Source: Liolophura sinensis
Taxonomy: Eukaryota; Mollusca; Polyplacophora; Chitonida; Chitonidae
Length of the DNA stretch: 64,000 nt
Direction of reading: 5' to 3'
Assembly (NCBI RefSeq): GCF_032854445.1
Contig: NC_088300.1
Location: forward strand, 29,991,608-30,055,607
Shown piece after piece: positions 1 to 11,233 of the stretch. Both the position numbers and the translations under genes were made by a program. The notes below the pieces were generated by a model. The model was not told where the DNA came from. It did not search any database and saw nothing but the letters and a program-made list of their open reading frames with translations. Positions within the stretch are counted from its first letter, which is position 1. Every line of letters starts with the position of its first letter.

Positions 1-204
1 TTAGACAAATGCACATAACATTTGCTACAATGGGTAAATAGATTCATTTTTTTTTTCACCAATTAACAGTCGAATGATTTTTGTCTTCTTACTTATCAGC
101 TGGTTCAATATCGCAGTTTTGGAAAATGTGTTTATTTGTTTCATGTGTGATTCTCTCCATACTCAAGGAATCCTTCTTCATATATGACACACCCCCTGCA
201 ATAA

Positions 205-280
205 GGCTGAGGTCGAACCAACAAGAGCTGTATTCGAACTCGCAACCTCAACGGCCAAGATGGGATAATCTGAAAGATAA
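205..280 (-). repeat. tRNA-like SINE head fragment
   Basis: On the minus strand this stretch carries a box-B-like motif (GAGTTCGAATAC) after an anticodon-arm-like region, as in the 5' head of a tRNA-derived SINE. No matching tail was seen. It could be a decayed tRNA pseudogene instead. Confidence 0.4.
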
Positions 281-869
281 CCGCCTTCATAAAATTGTTA
301 AATATTAAGATTAACATTTTTAATGATGGAGTGGGAAAGTGAAAGAGATTTTAAAAATCTTAACTCAGAACACATTTGGTGCATATTATATTTAATATCA
401 GAAAATTGGCCTTCATGTACGCACAGTTGCCAAAGAGAAAGAAAAAGCTTGTTTGTCTTCAAATGAAAGCATACCTTTTCCTTTTAATGTGATGTTGCAT
501 AACAGAGATATCGCAGTTCAAAGTGAACAATTCGAAAATCGAAAGCGCCGCCATGTTATCAATTTTGACCGAGCAGGCACGTGTTATTTCCATAACCCGA
601 GAACGCAGGAATTTCTGCTAACGTCACGCTAACCATATTTTGTCTTTTAGGCATATGTGCGTACATGTAGGATACTAGTAAGGCGTCATCGTACCTCCGG
701 TTTCTCTAACATGGCGTGTCTCTAGGCCTTGTGAGAATTCCAAATTAGAGGTTGAGTAGGGATACCAAACACGTCAGAAAACATGGCTATGACATTTTAA
801 GAATGGTTCCATTCCTCCGCAATAATTAAGGTTGTATTATTTATTGTCCTGTTTAAAATATACCGCGTC
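281..869. other. No gene recognised
   Basis: AT-rich sequence with only short chance ORFs. No repeat, splice-bounded exon or RNA gene is recognised. Confidence 0.4.
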
Positions 870-1013
870 TTGCAGCAACCTACGGATGGTCGTGGGTTTT
901 CCGCGGGCTCTGCCCGGTTTCCTCCCAACATAATGCTGGCCGCTGCCGTATAAGTGAAATATTCTTGAGTACGGCGTAAAACACCAATCAAAAAAATAAA
1001 TAAATAAATAAAA
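870..1013 (+). repeat. SINE family A, 3' portion
   Basis: 5'-truncated copy of the most abundant SINE here (family A). It keeps the conserved core (GGATGGTCGTGGG, GGGCTCTGCCCGG, ATAATGCTGGCCGC, AGTGAAATATTCTTGAGTAC) and the AAATAAATAAATAA tail. The tRNA-like head is missing. Core similarity to about 20 other copies in this window supports the call. Confidence 0.9.
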
Positions 1014-1212
1014 TATACCGATAAACGAAATGTGGATATTAATAAATCATTTGTTGAGATTGATCGTAAGTAAATTTATCGATTTAAACAAAAAACAAAT
1101 CAAGAAGAAAGTTTACTTTGGAGCACCATGGGCTCGTCGAAAACCATGATTGATTTCACCAAAACCGAGGGAAATAATCAGTAACGTAACGATATATTTG
1201 AAATGCACTGTG

Positions 1213-1833
1213 TAAATGACGTGTTTTACGTCCCACTTGGCAAATTTTCCGTCACATGACGACAAGGAGTCATTACCGACCCCGATAGCACACTTGGGAG
1301 AGCGCCAGTATCGGGAGGCGGTAGATCCAGGGTCGATCCTGGGTCGGGTCACACATAAGGTCTTAAAAGAGGAAGTTGACACTTCCTCGCTTGGCGTTCA
1401 GCATGAAGGGGAGACCTGTATCAGTATAATGACTCCGGTTGGGCGGCTTACTTGCCTTGGGTAAGTCGTCTCAGTGAAGCAACACTATTTAAAAGAGCGG
1501 AGGAAATCCATTCTGCAACAAGGAGGCACATTACACGCATTCCATGGACTCCTTCGTCGTCACATTTGAAAAATTGTTGAGTACGACGTTAAACTCCAAG
1601 AACTCACTCACTCACAAGGAGTCATTGTATGTGTGCAAATATAACGTGTCTTCTTGCTGAAGCATCATGCCGACAACATGCATGACACACTGAGACCAGA
1701 CCAACCGGTCCTGTTTCCTTGCTCTAGCCTCTGAGTGCTAAGCCAGGCAACAACAAGTACAATTTGTAAAGTCTTTGGTATGACTCGACCTGGGTTTGAT
1801 CACAGGTTCTATCGACTTCGATATTTACGTTTC
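1213..1833 (-). repeat. Older tRNA-derived SINE (host of a nested insertion)
   Basis: Minus-strand SINE split by the family B insertion at 1275-1613. Its tRNA-like head with box B (GATCAAACCCAGGTCG region, about 1785-1815) and the phrase CATACCAAAGACTTT identify it. Its tail, ending in a GACGTAAAACAC-like sequence, lies at 1213-1273. A fragment of the same family is at 17845-17945. Confidence 0.7.
1275..1613 (+). repeat. SINE family B, full-length with 13-bp TSD
   Basis: About 340-bp tRNA-derived SINE. The head begins ACCGACCCCGATAGC and has box B in GGGTCGATCCTGGGTC. The body has CTTAAAAGAGGAAGTTG and CAGTATAATGACT. The end is ACGTTAAACTCC followed by CTCACTCACTCAC. It is flanked by a perfect direct repeat ACAAGGAGTCATT at 1262-1274 and 1614-1626, the expected L1-type target-site duplication. 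It lies inside an older minus-strand SINE. Confidence 0.88.
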
Positions 1834-3773
1834 AGTGTCAAACGTCAAATTATACTGAGTACTGGTATATATTGAGGCATGGAAGTAACAGTTCCAATGT
1901 CAGGATGTGAGGATGATTTATTTAAACAAACAAAACATCAGGCGAAACAGTCCTGGTCATCTATTGTAGTATGTGGGGAAAAACACGTGTGCCTATGTCC
2001 TCACGCGTTCTTTGTGATAGAAAAACACGGACACAAATAAGTTATACAACTAATGGTACTAAATAACTGTTCTGTCATCATTGGCCAGATCCAATTCCCG
2101 CTAGACATCGCTAGACATCTTGAGTTATTCTCATTAGAGGGCTTCATATAATTCCACCAGCGGGAAAAAATATTAATCACACTCTCGTCAGCAAGATGCA
2201 AAATACACGAGACAGTCACCGAGGTAAGAATATGGTAGACTCTGTTCATGTAGTTGATATATGTCAAAAATAAACGTCACGAACAGTTTAATATCACCAT
2301 GTTAAAGTTTGCAGGACTTTCTGGCACATGACTTTGTTGGCTACCGTTAGTACCGAAATAACCAGGGGCGGTAGAAAAGCGACGATTGCAGTTCTGTCAA
2401 TCCCTCTCCTTTAGCGGACGGATGTTTTTAAAAACAAAATTATGCTGATATATAACCTCTCTGTTCTAAGATCCTAGGACACGGATTACAAAAATAAAGC
2501 ACAATCAGGCGCGGTAAGTATTCATATCCGTACGCTAACATACCGCCTTACAACACACTCTGCAATGCCAACTCAAACTGGAACAGGCATTTTTATCTGA
2601 CTTTTTAAAGTTATGAATTCGTTTTCAAAAAAATATTTAATGCACAACAGGATTTGCATATCTGGGACCGGTCTTACGAAACGGTAGCAAAATGCGCATG
2701 ACGTTACCTCAATGGAAACATAATGCGAAGACGTACATCACTGTGGCTAATGCGCTTTGTAGCTTGGTGACAGCTTCATAAAACGGGTTCATGAAATTTA
2801 ATGATGAACAGAATTCTGTAAGGAAATAAATTGGATGATGGAAGATGTTAATATAAATGTGGGAACTCTAAATATAGGCCTGATAATCACATTCACAGCG
2901 CATTAAATATCAGGCTGTCGCCGGAGATGACATTTAAAGATTAACTAACAGACAGAAGGGTCTTCCCACAAAAACAATGCAACAAGAAACCAGATGCCAG
3001 CAGCTGGATAAAGGGAGATAACAACAACAATGTTCTGGAACATGCAAATGCAGACCTTGTACAACTCGTCCAACAACGAAAACATATCCAGAAGGCCCAC
3101 GTATCCAGGTTTATACAACATATACCAGTTACAGGAAATAATCATTAACATAACTGCTGGATATAAGCTTCTCTTCTATATGTACATTTACAACATAATA
3201 AATCGGTTAATCCTACTGGATCTTGAGTGAGTACATTACATATTATTTTACGCCATACTACTGGAAAACACTGACATTGCTGACATTCTAAATCACTTGA
3301 CCTACATGCACGCTCCAGAAGATGTGTTAGGCAAAAGTGATATTAGACAGAGTGGCTGCCATTTATTTTGCAGTAGAAGTTACTTAACGTGGTCGCGTTA
3401 ACCGACATGTGATCATTGTACATGTCATATATACCTTACAAGACATAGGCAGTGGAAGATGCTGGAGGTTTTATTACAGACATATTTTGTGGTATACAGT
3501 AAAAAAAAACAAACAAAAAAAACAAAAACAGCAACAACAACGTTTAGGGATGATGCTCTTGATAACACAAATTGCATTACCAATCTCATATTTACATTTT
3601 TAAGAATCAGATGAAGTCGGGAGATGGCCATGTGGTGAATGTCCACGTGGAGACGGCTTCTGACTGTTAGCCTCAACCGCAGCAGCAGGCACCGGATTCC
3701 AACACCGCGCGGGAACGAGTGTAACAGGAGAAGCTTTCCAATACTTATTCCAGCATTAGCTAACGGGAATATT
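1834..3773. other. No gene recognised
   Basis: Only short ORFs without domain signatures or convincing splice context. An A/CAA-rich run lies at 3498-3540. No repeat relationship to the rest of the window was noticed between 1834 and 3480. Confidence 0.35.
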
Positions 3774-3870
3774 TCCCTTTAGCTCAGTTAGTAGGGCACT
3801 GGATTTCAGAGGTGGAGATAGGAGTTTAAATCCAGGTATGACCCACAAACACCCTCTGGTAGCCGACATA
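3774..3870 (+). repeat. tRNA-derived SINE head (unplaced family)
   Basis: Contains a box-A-like TTAGCTCAGTTAGTAGGGC and, about 40 bp later, a box-B-like GGAGTTTAAATCC, i.e. internal RNA polymerase III promoter spacing. The following sequence does not match SINE family A or B tails. A functional tRNA is unlikely because a closed acceptor stem is not evident. Confidence 0.5.
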
Positions 3871-5050
3871 TGGCATATGAGGCTTTTCAATATAACTTAG
3901 ATACAACACTGACATGACTGAATATTAACAAACAAGCAAACACTAAGGCTTTAGAAAAATTTAAGTGATACTATCATTGAAAGGTATTTGAAAGAAATCT
4001 AACACTAGCTTTTGATTTAAACAGATTCTGAGTAGCGTTTGCATCATACTTGAGTTACCCAAGTACAAACATTACCACACCCTGCACAAATGTTCTGGAC
4101 TGAAGCGGTTAAAACATGGGTGATAGGTCGTCATTTTTCTCACTTCAGTTTCCATTATATAATGTGTGGTCACGCTATAACCATGTACATCAAATAGGTG
4201 ATAGGAAAATCTGATATAAGTTACAGAATGTTGGGTGTAGATTTCTCAAGCAAAAGGTGTGCGTGCCGATCAGAAAACAACATCGATATAGATTAAACCA
4301 TTTTGGTTTATATTGTATGGAAGATGATCTTTGCTTGCACCTGGGTCAACCCGATCGCTCATTGCCCATTATTAATGTTGGCTGACATGACCTCGTTGAT
4401 GTTCTTAGCCTGTCAGAGGTCACCTTAAATGCGGTGACGCGTGTTCTATTTACCCCTTTCCGGTTGCCCTGAACAACAAAATGGCGGAGGCATATCAACG
4501 TTAAACTGCGGCAATCACATGTAAGCAAGATTTTAAAAACTAATATTAGCTATCTTAACGGCAGTAGTACATACCCTGTGCAGTTTATCCATTTCAAGTC
4601 AACAGTCAGTCACCTTTATACTGGTTTAAAAGAATAATTGTTTGGGTGTATAGAAGAAGGGACGTCGTCCGATGCTGGAAATGCTTGGATTTTTACACGC
4701 ATATATACTTGCGTAAACGCACAGAATAATGAATAGCTAGATATATAAGTAAGATGGATTTGGAAATAAGATTGTGTAAAATTGACATAGTTCTTCTTTG
4801 TATAAAGTATCACACCAGGTGTAGATGACAAAAGCTGTTCAATACCGACAGATTTGTATCTAAATGTAAAAGTGTATGAATGAGCGAATATAGGAATAAG
4901 TGAGTTATTATACAAGTAAATTGTAAATTGTGCTTAAGCAATAGTTACTATAGTCTATTTCCTTTAGCCAATCGTCTATATTCAGCTGTCTGTAAATTCA
5001 GTCATACACGCTTTAGTCAATGAAAAGCAACAACACACAGATTTGCGTGA
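3871..5050. other. No gene recognised
   Basis: Nothing identifiable. ORFs of 60-99 codons on the minus strand show no recognisable domain and are probably chance. Confidence 0.35.
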
Positions 5051-5625
5051 CGGTGGTCAGTAATACGCCAATATGCGAAGCTGGCCAGGAATACGCCAAC
5101 AAGCGAAGGTGGTCAAGAATACCCCAATACGCGAAGGAGGCCAGGAATGAGCCAATACGTGAAGCTGGCCAGGTATACGCCAACACGCGAAGGTGGTCAA
5201 GAATACCCCAATAGGCGAAGGTGGTCAAGAATACCCCTATACGCGAAGGAGGCCAAGAATGAGCCAATACGTGAAGCTGGCCAGGAATACGCCAATACGC
5301 GAAAGTGGTCAAGAATACCCCAATAGGAGAAGGTGGTCAAGAATACGCCTATGTGCGAAGGAGGCCAGGAATGAGCCAATACGTGAAGCTGGCCAGGAAT
5401 ACGCCAATACGCGAAGGTGGTCAAGAATACCCCAATACGCGAAGGAGGCCAGGAATACGTCAGTGCGTGAAAGTGGTCAGGAACACGCCAATACGTGAAG
5501 ATGGCCAGAAATACGTCAGTGCGTGAAAGTGGTCAGGAATACGCCAAGACTTGAAGATGACCAGAAATACGCCCGAATGTGAAAGTGACCAGGAATATGC
5601 CAACACGTGGAGGTGGCCGGGAATA
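5051..5625. repeat. 28-bp minisatellite with 112-bp higher-order unit
   Basis: About 20 tandem monomers of roughly 28 bp (consensus AATACGCGAAGGTGGTCAAG plus AATACCCC). Identical phrases recur 112 bp apart (5193 and 5305), so four variant monomers form a higher-order unit over part of the array. The array stays open in several frames on both strands, which produces repetitive ORFs of 64-101 codons. I read these as by-products of a stop-poor repeat. Confidence 0.92.
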
Positions 5626-5917
5626 TAAATACCATTCAGGAGCAGCATTCGTTCCTGGAGATGCAGCTGTAGCAAAACTTCCAGTTGACAGGAACTTATC
5701 GCAGCTTTTTGGAAACATACAAGCGCATATCTCAGGCTTTGAAACCCCAACTAGAGGTTTGGAGAGTAGCGAATGTGGATTACCGCTAGATAGATATACA
5801 AAGGATTTGCGGCAGATACGTATGGTATAAGCTAATTAGTCGTCGTTTTTCCTCAAAATGGTTTACTCATCTATTCTATGTACCCACTTATGACTTGACT
5901 CAAAAGTATTCACCCAG

Positions 5918-6171
5918 GGCCTCCGTGGCTAAGTTGGTAAGCGCGCTAGCGCAGCGTAATGACCTAGGATCTTCTCACCAATGCGGTCGCTGTGAGTTTA
6001 AGTCTAGCTCATACTGGCTTCTTCTCCGGCCCTACGGGGGAAGGTCTGCCAGCAACATGCGGATGGTCGTGGTTTTCTCCCGGGCTCTGCCCGGTTTTCT
6101 CCAACCATAATGCTGGCCGCTGTCGTATAAGTGAAATAGTACGGCGTAAAACACCAAGCAAATAAATAAAT
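5918..6171 (+). repeat. SINE family A, near full-length with 11-bp TSD
   Basis: Starts GGCCTCCGTGGCTAAGTTGG (box A) and has box B in CGCTGTGAGTTTAAGTCTAG. The GGTCTGCCAGCAAC junction, the conserved core and the AAATAAATAAATA tail follow. A direct repeat AAGTATTCACC flanks it (5904-5914 and 6172-6182). A short deletion removes ATTCTTGAG just before the tail. Confidence 0.92.
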
Positions 6172-6245
6172 AAGTATTCACCGTAGAAGAGCTATGTGAA
6201 ACTAGGCATTATTGAATTATATGGTCTCATCGATATAACTAAAAC

Positions 6246-6460
6246 GTACGGCGTAGGGAGTAAAACCAGAGCAGCGACAGTGTGATGGCTGGGAAGTGGT
6301 CACACGTAATTGGCAAGATACTGTCTCTTGTCAATTTACCTGCCAGGTTCATGTAAACGCTTAAATAGAAGCAAATTACACACAACCTAGCACAATGCAT
6401 TAAGCACAATTAGATAAAAAATACTTTGATATTTACTACAATTTATTAGGCGTCGCAGGC
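6246..6460 (+). repeat. Dispersed repeat family D, copy 1
   Basis: Contains GTACGGCGTAGGGAGTAAAA, CAGTGTGATGGCTGGGAA and a segment near CTCTTGTCAATTTACC. Diverged copies of these phrases occur at 6570-6720, 19563-19760, 36628-36720 and 42150-42300. There is no coding potential. The class (SINE 5' region, MITE or LTR fragment) is unresolved. Confidence 0.65.
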
Positions 6461-6569
6461 CTAAAATTACAAAGGGTACAAAATGACCAGACTTAAGGAT
6501 GCTTAGTCCACCAAAAGAATCTTGGTTATGCAGGAATATAATACGCCAAATAGATGGAAAATGGTTGCA

Positions 6570-6720
6570 TTTAACCGGTGAAATATGGCCTTTTGTCAAT
6601 TTACCTCAGTTAGGGTTTTATTCTAACTGAATATGTAAATGCTTAATTACATGCCTGCAGCACATTGGCTTAAGTAGAATTAAGTAAAGTGAAGGCTGAG
6701 TTTATTAGGCCTGTTATATG
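6570..6720 (+). repeat. Dispersed repeat family D, copy 2 (partial)
   Basis: Shares GCCTTTTGTCAATTTACCT, the ATTCTAACT motif and ATGTAAATGCTTAA with the other family D copies. It lies about 300 bp downstream of copy 1, so the two may be a local duplication. Confidence 0.55.
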
Positions 6721-6858
6721 TAGGTAGCTTCGCTAATCTTCACGTACATTTTAACCTGGTGGTATATGAGAACTGACGGAGATTGAATGAAATATATTGG
6801 TCAGCACGCTAACCAGTGCTCAGCACGATCTCGCTGGCCCCTGTATCAAGACGAACAA

Positions 6859-7853
6859 GGTCTCCTTTCACGCCGCTTTTACAACAAAAGGGATAATTTC
6901 AATTTTGATATTGTAAATTATCCTTATTTAGATAGAAATATACCAAAAGGTTCTGCATATGGCGTGTACGTATCTCGCCATGTAGCATTTGTTAGATCTT
7001 GCGTAAATTGTGATGACCTTAATCTGAGTCACAAGTTGTTAGTTCCAAAACTAGTTTGTCAAGGATACTCCATCAAAATCCTTCATTCTAAGTTTTTCAA
7101 ATTTTACAATGAGTATAACACTCTCGTTGGCACGTATGGATAGAGCGTTCAGGATCTCTGGCGATCTGCATTGTGATCAACCACATAGACGGCGTTGGTA
7201 TCCTTAAGTACATATCTATCGCGTCCATGGTATTTAACAACACAGATGGCGCTGGTTGCCGAGTGTAACCGTGTGTCTTGTAGACAGCTTTAATACAGAC
7301 CAGCATGTCATGTGTAACATCATAGATGGCGCCTTTTGTAGTATGAGATCTTTACATATTAACGGGAAAGACCTAATCGACCGTTACTTTTAAATCACAA
7401 TCTGTTCGGTTAAGGTCTGTAACGCTCGTCATTTTCGAACTGTATCTAATACCCCTTAACCTGGGGCTAGGGGCCGAAATGGGGGCTAGTAGACATGCTC
7501 ATTACATCTGCATGGTGCCTTTATGAACAGTTGCAATCAAAGCACGACTGAGATACCTTGTGTAATTGTTATTTGATCTGGAACTCATTCATGGATTACG
7601 AATTTGAACTGTGATGTGGAATTCATGCCTAAAATATCAGCTGTCTGTCCAGCATCATTGAAAACTGATGACTGCTTCTCTCTTGTGTGTTACCGGCTTT
7701 ATTTCCTGTTTGTATAATTTCTTACATATGTTTGTCTTTGGGAGCTAGTGTTAAACGTTGTTTTGGAAATAGATCTTGCGATTATCGACTTGGAACGCCC
7801 TTTACGGACTACGAATGGTATACGAATGACGAACAGACGCTTATATTTATATT
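6859..7853 (+). mobile_element. Retroelement 3' fragment, copy 1
   Basis: Same sequence family as 14245-15212 (minus) and 59370-59853 (plus). The first 285 bp are open and encode a peptide with NKRDNFNFDIVNYPYL and AYGVYVSRHVAF, then KLVCQGYSI and FYNEYNTLV, to a stop at 7141-7143. I recall similar peptides as uncharacterised reverse-transcriptase-like ORF ends in lophotrochozoan and cnidarian genomes. No catalytic RT motif is in this fragment, so the class is not established. The rest is a 3' region ending near GACGCTTATATT in all three copies. No target-site duplication was found. Confidence 0.72.
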
Positions 7854-9439
7854 TAGTAAATTAACCTTTCATATTTTGAATATGAAATACAAAGACAATT
7901 TTCTATGCAATGTAAGACCCAGAAATTTAGTTGGTTTAACGATGTTGATAGGTAGTCCATATAATTAAAGCTCAATGTGAATGTGAATTTCTTTTATGAC
8001 ATAGAATTGTGTGTCATCATTTTTAAAAGCCCACAATCTAAATAATTTTTGGATGCCTATTTCTCGTCAAAAATTGATCAGTCTTGTCCAAAACGACACT
8101 GTGCATTAGATACGGTAATAGATTGCTGATTTAAAGAACTCATTGCCTCTGGAGACGTCATAATTATTCAGAAACAAGTGACACGCCGGACAGTGAGCGA
8201 GGAAAGTAATCTGTTTTACAATAGGCGCACCAACATGCGGTTAGGACAAACTGCATCCAGTAACAGAGCCTTTACTATCTCCGCGAATCGACTATATTTC
8301 CTGACATACAGCTCTAAAATCATTCATCCGTTAGATCACATCCTACAAGATATAAAATATAATTCATCTATAAAGGTTCTATTATACTAAAACCTGGACA
8401 TAATTCAAATTATTGCAGTGTCACAAACAGGGTTTAGAGAGAAGTCGATGGCTTAGGAAACTAGTGTGACTTTCCCTCAAAACATACCAGACTCATTCAT
8501 CAGCATACCACTTGTTTTTTAATAATTTTGACCCGAGGCAAAGCGTTCTTGCCGTTGAAACTATGCTTACGGCTTATGAATGAGAAAAGGGGTACTAACT
8601 TCATTTTCTTTGCAAGAATATGAATTTCAACATAGATGTGTAGAGCTTGGGTTATTGCGCACTGACTAAAAGCAATTTTTGTTGCTAGTATGACTGATTT
8701 ACAGTTGAAAATAGGCGACTGACTAAAAGCAATAGACTACAGTTACAGCTATACTACGGTAATTCGATGGATCAGCATGATTCTTACACATGATTTAACG
8801 AAGTATAATTTAAAAGACTGGAGAGTAAAACCAAAGCAGGGATGAATGAATCAATGACTATGGCTTATCGAAAATATTTTAGCAATATTTCAACCATATC
8901 GTCGTTTTCAACAATAAAAAATGGTACGAAGCCCTCTTAACTGGTAGTTACATGCCATCAACATTAACAGGGCTTCGTGGGCCCTGGACGATACACCCAT
9001 GGTGTTGGAGATACAAAATTCTGTAGAGGTGGGCACTGATGTGTCTTTTCAAATGGTTCTGTCTGTCCAATCGATGCGTATTCTGCAGAATATATGCAGA
9101 ATATATGATTGCTCTTTGCATGGCGTTGACTAAGTTTTGCTCAAAGGATATTAAACTTTTTCCAGCTAAGGGATAATTGGAATCTGTCACTTTCCCAAGA
9201 TTACAATATTGTTTAAGCGTTTTTAGCGCCTTCGATCATTTTGAGCTACGGCTTTAGCGTGAAAATTATATTCCGTGACTTAAATGCCAAGAGTTTTGAA
9301 GGAGTAGACTTTCTCTTCTTGTTTCCTGTTTAATTACAATCGATCATACTGAACCTTTGTTACACTTTTCATTACTTCTCTGGTAGAACAAGACATTTGG
9401 CAAATACACGTCTGATAATTGTTGTTCCTGTCTTTCAAT
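7854..9439. other. No gene recognised
   Basis: Short ORFs only. No domain, exon or repeat relationship was recognised. Confidence 0.35.
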
Positions 9440-9715
9440 ATGTTATCTTTTTGGTCTTTCATTTTCTGGTCTGAAACAAATGTTCGGAAATCGACGCGGA
9501 CCTGTTTTCGAATGGAATTGTGTTTTTTTTTGGTTTTTCCATTTTCTGGTTTGAAACAAAGCTCTGGAAATCGGCGGAAACCTGTTTTTGAATGGAATTA
9601 TGGTATCTTTTTGGTTTTTCCATTTTCTGGTCTGAAACAAATGTTCGGAAATCGGCGTGAACCTTGGCGCGAATCGGTGTGAACCTGTTTTCGAATGGAA
9701 TTTTGTACCTGATCA
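9440..9715. repeat. About 80-bp tandem repeat, about 3.4 copies
   Basis: ATTTTCTGGTCTGAAACAAA-type units recur at 9461, 9541 and 9622, each followed by a CGGAAATCGGCG-like segment and a GTTTTCGAATGGAAT-like segment. Units are about 80-81 bp with a variable T-run. Repetitive ORFs across it on both strands are judged artefacts. Confidence 0.88.
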
Positions 9716-10361
9716 ATGTTTGGTTTCAGATTCAATGCCTTGGTGACTGTGTCCACACATTTCGAATTATGTGTCTCTTATGTTTTGGAAAAAGTTTGAT
9801 AATTTATGGAATTAACCTAAGAAAAATGTTAAATTCTGCAAGATATATATACAGTTGATCATGCTAAGTGAGAAGTGAGTTCGAGGTTAAACAATAATAA
9901 AATGAACTACATGATATACCACAAGTCAACCCAGAGGTAGATTCGAATGTACTAACGCTTAGGCTGGAATTTAGAAAACACACGGCTGTGCCGTGGAACT
10001 ATTTATCTTCTGCTGAAATAAGCCTCAAACTCTGACACGTCGACGTAGAGACAGCTTTTTAACATATCCCAATCTGACCAGTTGGAGTATCGATGGTAAA
10101 GTGTAACAGATTGTTGGTGCTGTTGTAAAATCCCCAAGAAGAACAGTGATTTTCATGCTAGGGCTTTTGACATAAAAACATGTTTTCCTATAAAAATACC
10201 ACGTGCTATATGAACAGTCATTTCGCCCTGAATTCCTCACAAAATAATGACCTCAAGTTCAGTTATAATCTCTGTGGGGTGGTGGAAGGGCAGAGGTTAG
10301 GGGGAGGGTAGAGGTTAGCGGTGTTCCATTCTGTTTTAGTGACGAATATTACGTACGGTAC
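9716..10361. other. No gene recognised
   Basis: No recognisable gene or repeat. A short G-rich stretch (GGGTGGTGGAAGGGCAGAGG) lies near 10275-10320. Confidence 0.35.
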
Positions 10362-10515
10362 ACTTCCACTGGCTGGGGTTTGCCAGCAATTTGCTGATGT
10401 TCGTAGAATTCACCTCGGCTCTGCTCAGTTTTCTGTTTACTGTACAGTGCTGACCGCCGTCATGTAAGTGAAATATTCTTGAGCACGGCCTAACACACCA
10501 ATCAATTAAACAAAA
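10362..10515 (+). repeat. SINE family A, diverged 3' portion
   Basis: Retains GGGTTTGCCAGCAA, GTAAGTGAAATATTCTTGAG and CACCAATCAATTAAA with many substitutions. It is an old copy without the tRNA head. Confidence 0.75.
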
Positions 10516-11094
10516 AGTAAAGTTATATTATAAAAGTCCCATTATAAAACCTATTGTTTATGGACATAGAAAGAATATATAGATTGTCTTTTTTGTCTGT
10601 CCTGGAGAATATGAGTTAATGGCAGTGTTATTTGCACATAGCATGGCCTCTGAAAAGTAATCAGCACAGAGAATCTCATATTTCTAAGCGAATAGCACGG
10701 ATGCCTTAATTAACGGTTCTGTGAAGATTCCGAATAAACCACTAAGCTATTTTTCGATGAAATGGCACAGAGGACGTATTTTAAATACATCCCTGTGACC
10801 GTTATGTTCAATTTAATATCCCTGTATTGAAATCTGCGGTTTTTATTTTGCACGGCCTTCTCAAAGCGGATGAAATACGACGGACTGGCCTGATGTGTAT
10901 GTATTATTTCATCACTGCTGATAATATAATAGTGTGCAACAGTTGCAACCCAACAGAATATACGATGTCCCCAAGCAAAGAAAAGTGAAATATTACTAAA
11001 TCAGTTTGCAGAAAAAGAATTAAAATTTCATCAAAACGAAATGCGTCGAAGCTTTTCACTAATCAGTTGTCTCGCTTAGTTGATACCACTAAGG

Positions 11095-11233
11095 GTGTCT
11101 CGCACCAATGCGGTCGCTGTGTGTTCGTCCATCTTTTGCCTCATCTTTTCCTCTCCGGAAGGTCTGCCAGCAGCCTGCGAATGGTCGTGAGTTTCCTCTG
11201 ACCATATTACACCTATCAAATAAATAAACAAAT
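11095..11233 (+). repeat. SINE family A, internally deleted
   Basis: Contains CTCGCACCAATGCGGTCGCT (upstream of box B) and GGAAGGTCTGCCAGCAGCC, then jumps from the TTTCCTC segment to ATTACACCTATC and the AAATAAATAAAC tail. The central core is lost. Confidence 0.75.

Noticed and set aside
3774-3870. Possible functional tRNA gene
   Set aside because: Box A and box B are present, but no paired acceptor stem or terminator T-run is evident; a SINE head is more likely.
5013-5526. Repetitive ORFs of 64-101 codons on both strands in the 28-bp array
   Set aside because: The array lacks stops in several frames, and 28 bp is not a multiple of three, so the frame rotates through the monomer. No start context or splice sites.
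7687-7968. ORF (KRCFGNRSCDYRLGTPF) shared by the retroelement copies
   Set aside because: Shared because the DNA is repeated. The frame is broken in copy 3 by deletions and its start differs between copies, so it is probably the 3' untranslated part.
9419-9716. Repetitive ORFs in the 80-bp repeat
   Set aside because: Open on both strands simultaneously; the peptide repeats only mirror the DNA repeat.
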